This document shows, in pieces, positions 1 through 10,036 of a stretch of 64,000 bases of DNA. The translations under genes and the position numbers were made by a program. The DNA is taken from the NCBI GenBank assembly GCA_022885665.1, contig JAGQDJ010000202.1:434001-498000 (forward strand), written 5' to 3'. The notes under the pieces are model-generated. The model was given only the letters and a program-made list of their open reading frames with translations. It was not told the DNA's origin and did not search any database. This DNA is from Triops longicaudatus (lineage: Eukaryota > Arthropoda > Branchiopoda > Notostraca > Triopsidae). How positions within the stretch are numbered: position 1 is the first letter of the stretch; every line of letters starts with the position of its first letter.

Positions 1-1
1 G

Positions 2-2542
2 GATCCTGAAATGTATTTGAGCGTTTTTCAAGTCGTGAACAAACAGTCCGGACAAACACGGCTCCTTACTGGGAAATACCAGGACGTAGCTTCTTGTAAC
101 GTGAGTGTTAATTCTTTAATAGTGTTTGACATCTACATATTAAACTAATAAAAATACTCTTCAGGTACTGGAGCAATTACAACTTGATTCACATGCGAGC
201 GAAAACAGCGATCGCCTCAATTACTACTGTATCTCCATCCCGGGCGAATCACCGTGGGTCCGCACAATATCCTTTCAATTCAAAGAAATGAACGTTATTG
301 TTGTAGAGTCTCAATTCGTAATGGGCTTTATATTTATTAAGTTTTTTTCCCCGTGGTTCCTTAACTTTGTCCTACGCCTTTGAAGAACAGTGCAGAGTGG
401 CTTTACCAGGACCTTCGGGGTCTAAATCCAGCCAAAAGCGAAGCTTAGACGAATCTAACGAAAATGCTGACCAGAGCGTGGAGTTTTCCTCCACGTCGTC
501 CGAAGGATCAGCAGCCGTGGAAGCAAAGAAACCTCGCACAACGTTGGGCGATAATCCCTCAAACATCCCTCCCCCTAAATCCCAGGAAGACATTTTAAAT
601 TTCCCCATTCCGAGCGCCAACGGCGTAGGCTGTATTGTCAAAATTTACGACTCGAATGGTTCTTATAAAATCAATGACGTTATCGAAGTTGCGGGCATTT
701 TAGCTATGGACCCTTTACCTGTGGAAGAAAGCGAAGAAAGCCAAGAATTCATCCATTCACCCGGATCGCTTATTCCACGACTACACGCAGTAGCTGTTCG
801 TAACTTGCCTCACAACAATCCATTAATTCCATGCGGTAAAACACACGACATCTGCTGCGATCATTGTATTTAGAAAAAAATGAAAGTATTTCTCATTGTT
901 CGTATCAGGTGTGACTCCGCCCCCAGCGCATGATATGGTTGCAGCATACAACGAGCTGCGGATATTATTGATAGAGGCCTTGTTGGGTGATGAGTTAGTT
1001 GCAGATTACTTGTTATGTCACCTTGTTTCTCATGTGTAAGTACTTCTGCAGTATTTCTTTTAATCCCCCTTTTGATTTTTTCTTTTTTTTTACCTTCATT
1101 TTTCGCACACTGTCTTATAATCACAGGCACAAGTGAAAAATTTCGGCCTCGTAGTGCGTTGACATCGCTGTTTTCTAAGCTTTGTTTCTCATTAGGGGGC
1201 CTAGAGTAAATAAATTGTTGAAGTCGACCCAGGTGTGACCCTTTGTCAGTACAAAAGAGGTCATGTATATCTCGACGCACAGAAATCCACTTACGCGTAT
1301 CCTTGTTTTCCGCATTTGCTATTTTGTACGAAAATTTTCGTTATTTTTTTTTGTGTTTTAAATTTACTTGAAATCTTCCCTTCGAGTTTCTTTTATGCAG
1401 TGCACATTTTTCTGATATTAATCCTTAATCCTTACAGGTACGTTCGGAAAGACGTTTTAGCGCTCGGAAAATTTGCTCTTAATATCACCAACGTTCCAGT
1501 TTCGACCCCTAACTGCAGTTACGCGCAGCGTTTGTACCAACTCATAGAAAATATTGTCACCAAAGCTCACTTCTTACCTTTGACCCTTGACAATGTGAAT
1601 AATCTTCGGTTACGCCCCAAGTAAGCACTAACTTTACACTCGCAGCTTCCTAGAATTGCATTTACAAATCTTGTTTCTCTATTTGTTTTGTTTTTAAAAT
1701 TTGTCGGTAAAAACTTTCTATTAGGAAGTGTTACGATACAAATCGCTTACACGCCGGTAGATTGCAACTAAGCGACCATACCCATTTGATTTTGGATGAA
1801 ACAGCATTGACACAAGGGCAATTGAATGCAGAAGGTAAAAGTATTGTTGTAAAAGACCTCATACTAATACCGAACCATATCGCAGGTGTGAAAAACGTGA
1901 CAGCTCTAGGAAACATAATTAATTGGCAAAAAGTGGAGTACGATTTTCGGTTCCATCAGTTAGAATTTCCGTCCAATATTCCTGTACTGATATTATCTGA
2001 AGGACGCTCCATGCTTTCAGTAACATAAACTCATTCCTCTTTTTTTATTAAAATGTTTTAAATCAATAGAGCGATGTATTGTTACCGTGGCGGCCACTAC
2101 CTGAGAAAAAAGAAAACATGGTCCGAATTTTCGAGAGTATAGACACCTATTTAACTGGAGCGCTGTTGAGTAAAATTCGGACATATGTAACTTTCGCACG
2201 CTTACAGGACTATGCTCTGGAAACAGACATGCAAAACGTAACCCCTTCTTACTAAAACCAAAAGATTATCGCAGGTTAAATAATTTATCCTTTCGCCTGT
2301 TTCTCAGCTGGTGCAAGAAGATTTCGTGAACGCGCGGCATTCAGGTTTTCGGGTCACAGCGGAAGATTTACATTCATTGCTGGTCCTAGCAAGGTACTTT
2401 CAATAGTAGCCAGAATATGTTCAAATCTAGTGTTTTTTTTTAAAGGTTGGTGTGTCTCAGCCAGGGCCAGAAAACATTAACGAAGGAAATTTGGGAAAAG
2501 ACGAAGAATATGGAAGCTGAACGCAAACTTCGTTTGCAGTGA
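2..2542 (+). CDS. MCMBP: MCM-binding protein (MCMBP), 5' partial
   Basis: MCMBP binds MCM2-7 in the nucleus, where it takes part in MCM complex assembly and unloading and in sister-chromatid cohesion. Exons read as 2-100, 165-266, 376-835, 909-1035, 1438-1620, 1725-1834, 1886-2019, 2070-2237, 2308-2393 and 2446-2542. Together they give 521 codons plus TGA with frame kept at every junction. Matches to the family, in order: [10 protein letters not shown] near the left edge, [105 protein letters not shown] and [13 protein letters not shown]. By comparison with the human protein (about 640 residues), roughly 75 N-terminal residues lie left of the window. The middle (about residues 70-130) is a low-complexity Ser/Glu/Lys-rich linker, as in homologues. 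Intron 2 is U12-type AT-AC and intron 6 is only 51 bp. The 3' end converges on the minus-strand gene at 2887. Confidence 0.95.
267..375 (+). other. MCMBP: U12-type AT-AC intron in MCMBP
   Basis: The intron begins ATATCCTTT at 267, the minor-spliceosome 5' consensus. It carries TTCCTTAAC at 357-365, the exact minor-class branch-site consensus, and ends in AC at 374-375, about 11 bases after the branch A. No canonical GT donor joins these exons sensibly. The AT-AC junction gives WVR-T-AFEEQ, which aligns with WVKEAYVNANQ of the human protein. Length is 109 bp, phase 0. Confidence 0.93.
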
Positions 2543-2554
2543 TGTAATGGCCTT

Positions 2555-2560
2555 AATAAA
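2555..2560 (+). promoter_or_regulatory. MCMBP poly(A) signal
   Basis: AATAAA lies 12 bases after the MCMBP stop codon, implying a very short 3' UTR. Confidence 0.8.
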
Positions 2561-2886
2561 ATGTTATTTTTCCAATCCAATGTTTTCATTACAGTTCCTG
2601 TAATACAATTATTTCACATACTGGTATAATTTTTTTGCACGATTTTTGAATGAGCAGAATGAGTACAGAAATGGACAAAAGAGTACAATGCGAGGTATTA
2701 CAGTACAATCCATAAATCACTTCATGGAAATGTTCCATACATAATATTGTCGTCCCGTTGGATGCGGAAGGTCTCGACATCTGCGGGCATTACAGTAGGA
2801 GTACATAACTTGGTCTTGTTTTGCGCGGGAATTCCCCTTCACGTGGTTTTTAATCCTCCGTAAGAAAAACCCACGAGTATGGCCTA

Positions 2887-3412
2887 TTACATATGCCGGT
2901 AATGACCCTAAGAATAACATAAAAGAAAGTGATTTAAGTTTAACAAGCTTTGTTTAACAAGTTTAAATACGTACGCCTTGACCAGCAGCACAACGAGGGC
3001 AACTGGAGGCCTGGTTTTTGGGTAATTGACGAGAAAACCCATCTAACATGGCAGTTTGGGCAGGATGACGGTTTAAATGTCTCTCCTCGAAAGACAATCC
3101 ATTACTATGAGATGATCTAGTCACAAGATCGCTAACTGGGGGCAGAGGTGACGAAGGTGAAGAACTGCTTGGCGTCGAACCATTGGACGGTGGTGGCGAA
3201 TATGTCGAATTTAATGCAAATTCACGTTGTAAATACAAAGGCAGTGGTACATTAGCATGCATTCGTTTCTAGAAGAACAAAAAATAATTACAATACTAAG
3301 TTCAAAGAGCTTAGGCGCGAAAACTCACTTTAAACCGCTTTTCTTCCCAAAATGGATTTTTCCTTTTACAATCTGAAGAAGTGGCAGCATCTTCAATGTT
3401 ATCTAATTTCAT
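2887..3412 (-). CDS. Unrecognised small protein ending in C-x2-C-x6-H-x2-H
   Basis: I do not recognise this family. Exons on the minus strand: 3412-3329 (28 codons, starts ATG, ends before GTGAGT), 3268-2975 (98 codons, after TTCTTCTAG, before GTACGT) and 2907-2887 (after TTATTCTTAG, ends TAA). All junctions are phase 0 and the product is 132 residues. Visible features: an acidic start, then a basic and aromatic block (KRKNPFWEEKRFKKR, about 16-30), then VPLPLYLQREF, then a Ser/Pro-rich stretch (about 48-75). The C-terminus is CPRCAAGQGGHYRHM, where C118, C121, H128 and H131 could bind one zinc ion. The protein looks soluble, with no signal peptide or membrane segment. It shares the region 3413-4413 with alpha-catenin head to head. 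A possible ATTAAA poly(A) signal lies at 2854-2849. An unspliced reading of exon 3 in another frame is longer but ignores the acceptor. Confidence 0.6.
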
Positions 3413-4413
3413 TATACTGAAGATATATTGTTATAGGTCACGCGCAAGATTCGCACGTGCAATTGCAAGTAGACGGCGTCTCTTTATCCCGCCAGCTTTA
3501 AGGCCGAATTTTTGGGGGCGTACATTTGTCAACGTTGCCTTTGATGTTATATTTCTAAATATATTTAAAACTTATATTTTAAGCATTCGAAAAATAAATT
3601 CAGAACTTACGACTTAAAAAAGTTTTATTTCTATTATATTAGCAAAGACGTTATGGAAATGAGAATTGAAGGGCGTGACGATCCGTGACGTCATAAAAGC
3701 GTTACATGTAGTTCCTGGTCGTGTTTTGTTTATCGTGTTGATTTTTTGGCCAAAGTTTGTTATACACTAGTTTCTGGTTAGCACTGCACATTAAATAGAA
3801 GGTAAGTACAAAATGTCTATTAATCTTGGAGGTTAGCAAAGTATGTCTTATAAAAAATGCTAAAGATTTTAAGATACGTGAGAGCTGAATTCAGTGTGCC
3901 CCTCCCATGCAACAATGACTCATTTGTAACTGCTAGAATTCTTTCACTGTTGTGTTATCATCATTCATTGAGGAGGAAGGCATTATAACGGAAGTGAAAA
4001 GGTTAAAACACGCCAGTGTCAGTAAGTGTGACATCCAGAAAAAGTACTGTACTTGCTGTGCAGCCGTGGAACGTAAGGTACATTTTGGCTCCCATAGTTT
4101 TACTAGTTAAGTTTAATGAACGAATTTCAACTTTGAGTTTAAATTGAGTGAACTGCGAGTTTGTCGGAAGGTTACGTGTCAAGTAGTTATTAACCAAGAA
4201 TAACCTTAATTGTTATTTTTTACGATAATTATTCTAAAAGTGGAGCGTAACGTTTGCTAGGATAGTTTAATTAAACTATTTTACTTGTCCCGAGAAATTT
4301 TGTGCTCCAGATACCAGGTAGTCACTTTGAATTAATCCTTCTAATTAACAACTGAACTGTTAGAAATACAATTTGAATGTGATATGATATCTAACGTAAT
4401 TTAAAAGTTGTAG
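3413..4413. promoter_or_regulatory. Head-to-head intergenic promoter region with CRE
   Basis: About 1 kb separates the start of the minus-strand small gene from the first alpha-catenin coding exon. It holds a perfect palindromic CRE, TGACGTCA, at 3686-3693, with a second GTGACG half-like site just upstream at 3675-3680. A strong donor (GTAAGT) at 3802 and an acceptor (GTTGTAG) ending at 4413 suggest a non-coding first alpha-catenin exon ending at 3801, spliced to 4414. The rest is AT-rich with no convincing ORF. Confidence 0.5.
3686..3693. promoter_or_regulatory. cAMP-response-element-like palindrome TGACGTCA
   Basis: An exact 8-bp CRE/ATF consensus within the shared promoter region, about 275 bp from the minus-strand start codon. 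The match is seen directly; factor binding is inferred. Confidence 0.5.
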
Positions 4414-4439
4414 AAACACATCAATTGGCCAAAGCAAAA

Positions 4440-4577
4440 ATGCCTGTTATGCCGGGAATGCCAGGAATGGAGTACGGCCATATTGTACATGGTCAGGCTG
4501 TGCTGAAATGGGATCCCAAAAATTTGGAGATCCGCACCACATCTGTTGAAAGAACTTTAGAGCCTTTAGTTATCCAG
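4440..4577 (+). other. alpha-Cat: Alpha-catenin alternative first coding exon 1a
   Basis: It encodes 46 residues: a Met/Pro/Gly-rich leader (MPVMPGMPGM) followed by the family core WDPKNLEIRT-x-SVE-x-x-LEPLV-x-Q, ending phase 0 at CAG|GTGAAG. An acceptor-like GTTGTAG ends at 4413, 26 bases before the ATG, so it probably follows a non-coding exon that ends at 3801. Confidence 0.88.
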
Positions 4578-7500
4578 GTGAAGTTTCTAGGCCCGAGAAT
4601 TTCCGAAACTTCCGTTCTGTCTACAGTTTTATTTTTTTCCTTTCTTCGGATGGTTGCCTTTTTGTTGAATATTTCTCTTTTATTAGCATGACGCATGATT
4701 ATTTCTTTTTTTTCCCTTGTCTACTTTTCCGTGATCAGTTTCTGCACGATGGGGGACGAAAAGGGAACCGTGACTTTACGTTGGGATCCTAAAAATCTAG
4801 AAATCCGCACGCGTTCCGTGGAAAAAATGTTAGAGCCTTTGGTCTTGCAGGTTATGTTTCTTTTCCTTTCGTTTGAGTTAATATTTTCTTTTTCTTATTT
4901 CACTTAAGACAGCGTTTGAATTTCCATGACTGACAATTGTGGTTAGGTGACGACTTTGGTTAACACGAAAGGCGCCTCGAAGAAGAAAAAAGGACGCTCT
5001 AAACGGGCCCATGTCTTGGTTGCAGCTGTGGAGAAAGCGACAGCTAACTTTATCGAAAGGGGTGAACAAATTGCTTACGAAAACCCGGACATTAAACAAG
5101 AAATGCTCTCTGCCGTCGATGAAGTCCGCAAAACTGGTATTTTTTCTGCAAAAAATTAAACCTTATCTTGTTATCTTCTTATTCTATATCTTTTTTTTTT
5201 AGTTTTCGCTTGATGTACGTTAGCTTTCCTTTTCTTTTTTTCGGTATTTTGTTCTTCAGTCTCAGCTTCGCTCTGTTTTCTAATCACAAAAGCTAATTTC
5301 CTAAAAGAGTTCTCCGAATTCAGGAACTTTTTGCCTCGTCGCTTTTTCCAGTTCATAAACTATCAATTTCTAGAATTACCTTATTCAACTTTTTTTGCTT
5401 TTTTCCCAAAACGTGTTGTTGTTTTTTGAAACATTGTGACCTTTCATTAGGAGAAACCATGAGCGTTGCGTCGCGTGAGTTTGCGGAAGATCCGTGTTCG
5501 TCGTTAAAGCGAGGAAATATGGTACGAGCTGCGCGTAATTTGCTGTCAGCAGTCACACGCTTGCTCATCTTGGCTGATATGGTTGACGTTCATTTGCTGC
5601 TCAAATCCCTCCGCGTGGTGGAGGACGATTTAGAGAAATTACGTAACGCATCCTCGCAAGCCGAGTTGCTCGAAGGAATGCGCGCTTTTGGTCGCGACAC
5701 CATCGATTTACTGGCACAAGCTGGTCGCCGTCAGCAGGAATTAAAGGACCCACAGTTAAGAGATGACTTAGCAGCGGCTCGCGCTGTCTTGAAAAAACAT
5801 TCCATGATGCTTTTGACCGCCTCCAAGGTAAGCCAAAACACACAAGACAGAGACTTGTGTACCTCCGAAATAGTTTTTTTTTTGCTCTCCAGAACATTAT
5901 GATACATATTGTTTTGCGCACTTGTGAAGTGTGAACCTGGAAAGAGTGGATAATCCATTATGAATTAGATAAGATAATTGAATTGAAAGAATAAGGAATT
6001 TAAGATAAATTGGATAGAAATAAAAATTAACAAAGTTACAAAAATATTAATTTTAGCTCATTAGGCATTCGTTCGACATCCGGAGCTTGCAGCTGCGAAA
6101 GCAAATCGCGATTTTGTTTTGAGACAAGTCTGTCAAGCTGTGGGAACCATAGCAGATGTAGCCCAAGGCAAAAGCACTGGCTATGGAGCAGCTATGGCCC
6201 TTGCTGGCCAAGTAGGTGGAGGAGGACATGCCCCGTACGAAGGTCCTGGTGAACTGGCGGCAGCATTGGATGACTTTGATGTAAGTTTTCTCCACTTTTG
6301 ACACATTAGGAATGATATAATGTTTACATCTTACATTGAATTATTGTATGAAAAAATAAAATAAAAGTGAAGTGAACGCATCTCTATTAATTTGTAGGAG
6401 CGTATTATAATGGACCCAATTGCGTACAGCGAAGTGAGAACAAGACCGTCATTGGAAGAACGCTTGGAATCTATTATAAGCGGTGCAGCGTTAATGGCCG
6501 ATTCGTCGTGCACAAGAGATGATCGTCGTGAGCGTATTGTTGCAGAATGTAACGCTGTACGCCAAGCTTTGCAAGACTTGCTCTCCGAATACATGTCCAA
6601 TGTAGGTTTCAAAGAAATCACGTTAATGTAAAAGTTTAACCAAACTTGTGTGCTTTAATGGAATCTGTTGTTATAGATGGGAAAGAAAGATCGAAGTGAA
6701 GGCTTGGATCGTGCCATCGATCACATGTGTCGCAAAACACGGGATTTGCGTCGTCAGTTGCGTAAAGCTGTCGTGGACCACGTGTCGGATTCCTTTTTGG
6801 AAACAAACGTGCCCCTTCTGGTACTAATCGAAGCTGCCAAAGCTGGACGCGATAAAGACGTCGAAGAATACGCTGCCGTGTTCATGGAACATGCCAATAA
6901 GCTCGTCGAAGTGGCCAACTTGGCTTGTTCGATGTCTGCGAACGAGGACGGTGTAAAAATGGTGCGTTACGCAGCAGCTCATATCGAAACCTTATGCCCA
7001 CAAGTGAGTAAACTTATTTTTTAAAGCCACTTGTGCTCCTTAGACCATTGTATTGAAGCGACTTATTCGTTATCACGTTAATAGATCATTAACGCAGCTC
7101 GAGTACTGGCAGCTCGTCCAAGGTCCAAAGTAGCTTTAGACAACATGGACATCTTCAGGGAAGCTTGGCTAAATCAAGTTCGTATATTGACTGAAGCAGT
7201 GGACGATATTACAACTATTGATGATTTCCTGGCAGTCTCAGGTAACGTGTGTTTATAATGTTTTTTATTATATTATACTTCTTGTCCCGTAACATTGTAG
7301 CATGTGTTTTGTTTATTTGTGTGTTGAGAATGTATCCTTAAAGTGTTTGTTTTTCGTAATTTTGGCCAAATAGAGAATCACATTTTGGAAGATGTGAACA
7401 AATGCGTTTTGGCATTGCAAGAAGGAGACGCTGATTGCTTAGATCGTACAGCGGGGGCCATTCGCGGCCGGGCGTCGCGAGTTTCACACGTTGTGGCAGC

Positions 7501-9094
7501 TGAAATGGACAATTATGAGCCGGGCATGTACACGGAAAGGGTCTTGGAAGCAGTTAAAGTACTTAGGGAACACGTGATGCCCAATTTTGCTTCTAAAGTG
7601 GAATTGGCGGTCGCGGCATTGGCAGCTTCGCCAACGAGGGATGTTGATGAAAATGAATTTATTGATGCTTCCCGGTTGGTTTACGATGGCGTGAGAGAAA
7701 TCCGCCGAGCTGTACTTATGAACAGGGTAAAGAATACTTCGTACCTCACCTACCATGTTACCGTATTTGTGGTATTATTAATTTAATCGTTTGCATTTTT
7801 ACAGACGGATGACGAGCTTGACCCCGAAGAAGTTGAGTTGGATGAACAGTACACAATGGAGACACGAAGCAAATGTAAGTGTTTTATCCAGTTAGCGAAT
7901 TAGTCTGAAGTAAACACATATGCGATTGAACTGTTGTTCATAACCGTTCTTTATTTTTAGCGAGCGCACACACTTTAGATCACATGGTTGATGAATATCC
8001 GGATATTAGCGGTATTACCACAGCAAGAGTGAGTTTGCGCTATTATGCGTTCTCTGTGGAATGAATATAACCCCTAACTCTTTACTATTTAGGAAGCTAT
8101 GCGTAAGCTGACCGAAGAAGATAAACAGAAGATCGCACAACAAGTGGAATATTTCCGTACGGAAAAGATGAAGTTTGATTTGGAAGTGGCCAAATGGGAC
8201 GATACTGGCAATGATATCATTGTATTGGCCAAACACATGTGTATGATCATGATGGAAATGACAGATTTTACCCGGTAATTGTTTTCTTCGTACTCTTTCT
8301 CTCGGGACGTTAATATTTCCTGCCTTAATTGTTACTTAATTGTGGTATTTGTCGATATAACATAATTCACGGTACTGGATCCTTTCAGTGGGCGTGGTCC
8401 TTTGAAAACAACAATGGATGTTATTAACGCGGCCAAAAAGATTAGTGAAGCGGGTACGAAGCTGGATAAACTGGCTCGTATGATTGCGGACCAGTGCCCC
8501 GAATCCTCGACCAAGAAAGATTTATTGGCCTACTTACAACGTATTGCGCTCTATTGCCACCAGTTGAACATTACGTCCAAAGTGAAAGCTGACGTGCAGA
8601 ACATTAGTGGGGAGTTAATTGTATCGGGATTGGATTCTGCCACGTCCCTGATTCAAGCTGCCAAGAACTTAATGAACGCTGTCGTACTCACGGTTAAATC
8701 TTCCTACGTCGCTTCCACCAAATACACCCGGCATGCCTCCGCCGCCGTAAGTTTGATTGATAACTTAATTGTTTGTTTGAATTTTTCAGTTACTCAAAAC
8801 AAAATAGGAATTTAAAAAATGACGGAGCACCTGAAGTGCTTTGCGAGTTAAAAATTTCCTGTTGTTCTGCCTTCTTTTTATGTTCTTAATTTTAATGTAA
8901 TTTTCTGTTTTGTTTTTCAGGCGCTCGCAAGTCCTATTGTTGTATGGAAGATGAAAGCTCCAGAGAAAAAGCCTCTGGTGAGACGTGAACGGCCCGAAGA
9001 AGTTCGAGCCAAAGTCCGCCGCGGATCACAGAAGAAGCACATTCAGCCAATCCAAGCGTTATCGGAATTCCAAAGTCCAGCCGAGAGCGTTTAA
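4440..9094 (+). CDS. alpha-Cat: Alpha-catenin
   Basis: Alpha-catenin links cadherin-bound beta-catenin to F-actin at adherens junctions. Coding exons: 4440-4577 (1a) or 4749-4850 (1b), then 4947-5136, 5451-5827, 6065-6280, 6398-6601, 6677-7003, 7085-7241, 7374-7726, 7805-7874, 7961-8028, 8093-8274, 8389-8746 and 8921-9094. The product is 937 residues from 1a or 925 from 1b; the human protein has 906. In order: WDPKNLEIRT and the beta-catenin-binding helices; GNMVRAARNLLSAVTRLL; the mid domain with RPSLEERLESIISGAALMAD, TRDLRRQLRKAVVDHVSDSF and ENHILEDVNKCV; then the actin-binding region with TDFTRGRGPLKTTMDV, ALYCHQLNITSKVKADVQ and SLIQAAKNLMNAVV, ending VWKMKAPEKKPLV and QALSEFQSPAESV. A Gly-rich loop (GGGGH) sits in exon 4. 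All frames join and there are no broken motifs. Best similarity is to insect alpha-Cat. Confidence 0.98.
4749..4850 (+). other. alpha-Cat: Alpha-catenin alternative first coding exon 1b
   Basis: It encodes 34 residues starting MGDEKGTVTLRWDPKNLEIR and ends phase 0 at CAG|GTTATG, so it joins exon 2 exactly as 1a does. An acceptor-like GTGATCAG ends at 4738, 10 bases before the ATG. If 1a were spliced to 1b there, the 112 added bases would shift frame and soon reach a stop. The two exons therefore look mutually exclusive. Its leader resembles the single insect start more than 1a does. Confidence 0.85.
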
Positions 9095-9201
9095 AAAACA
9101 AGACACGTATCTTTTTGTTCTTTATGTACCAGTTTTTAATTTTTTCAGTGTACCCCATCCCAAAAAATATCCACGCTATTGTATTCCTTTTTCAGTATCC
9201 C

Positions 9202-9207
9202 AATAAA
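9202..9207 (+). promoter_or_regulatory. Alpha-catenin poly(A) signal
   Basis: AATAAA lies 108 bases after the TAA stop of alpha-catenin. The minus-strand NUDT9 signal is only 24 bases further on. Confidence 0.75.
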
Positions 9208-9230
9208 TGTAAGAATCGTAATTCATTATC

Positions 9231-9236
9231 TTTATT
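9231..9236 (-). promoter_or_regulatory. NUDT9 poly(A) signal
   Basis: TTTATT on the plus strand is AATAAA on the minus strand, 262 bases after the NUDT9 stop codon. It is the first such signal downstream of that stop. Confidence 0.6.
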
Positions 9237-9497
9237 ATTTTTATCTGTTTTCTTTTTCCCCCAAGAAGAAAAGTTCAGGAACTTCTCTACTATTTAAAAT
9301 TAAGGTAGGAGGTATAAGAAAAGATGGACACAAACTCTTAAGACGATTTGAGTAGTGAAAGCAACGTGAATGTATTAATTCAGAACGAAGGTATGTATGC
9401 AAGGCGGAATCGGAAAAATCACGTTTTTGTGACAAATAGCGTAGGACGCTTTTCTGTGGCGACACTAAAACCTTTTCAGGAAACCTCACTAACCAAG

Positions 9498-9997
9498 TTA
9501 CCAGTGAGCACCATGCAACTTAGCGACTTTTTCAATAAAGTCCGAATGACTGGCATACAATTTCAAATCTGAACTAACGTCTGTCCATTGGACACCTTGA
9601 GCATCATCGCCAGCGTTCAAAGGTAAGGTACCTACTCGGTTGCCATCCTCGTCATGGAAATTCATGACAACCGTTTCCATCCAAGCATTATCTGTGTTGC
9701 GAGGATCATCAACGTACCCTCGGTAAACTTCCGTACCCTTTTCAAAAAACGATTTCACCATGTTTTCGATGTCTTTTTTCTCCTTTTCGTTCGCTTCCAA
9801 AATATTCAAGGCTTCTTCCAAGAACTCGCGTTGGAACGTCGCCGCCACTTTTTCTCCAGCATCAACCATCCCCTTGACAGTCAAAAAAAAAAAAAAAATG
9901 AAAGTTATTTTACGATATCGATCAAGAACGACGATGCAACGCGAAAATAAAACATGAACCAGAAAAAAGTAGCTCAGCCATTCCAAATAAAATGTAA

Positions 9998-10036
<39 letters not shown>

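Noticed and set aside
367..873. Single open frame in MCMBP starting at 367 and running to 873
   Set aside because: The true exon is 376-835: the start falls inside the U12 intron and the end reads through a GT donor at 836.
2717..2920. Minus-strand ORF containing GSLPAYVIGHTRGFF
   Set aside because: It lies in the 3' UTR of the small minus-strand gene. The phase-0 splice gives GHYRHM and a stop, and the ORF matches no family.
9654..9957. Plus-strand ORFs opposite the NUDT9 last exon
   Set aside because: They are antisense shadows of a clearly conserved Nudix exon.
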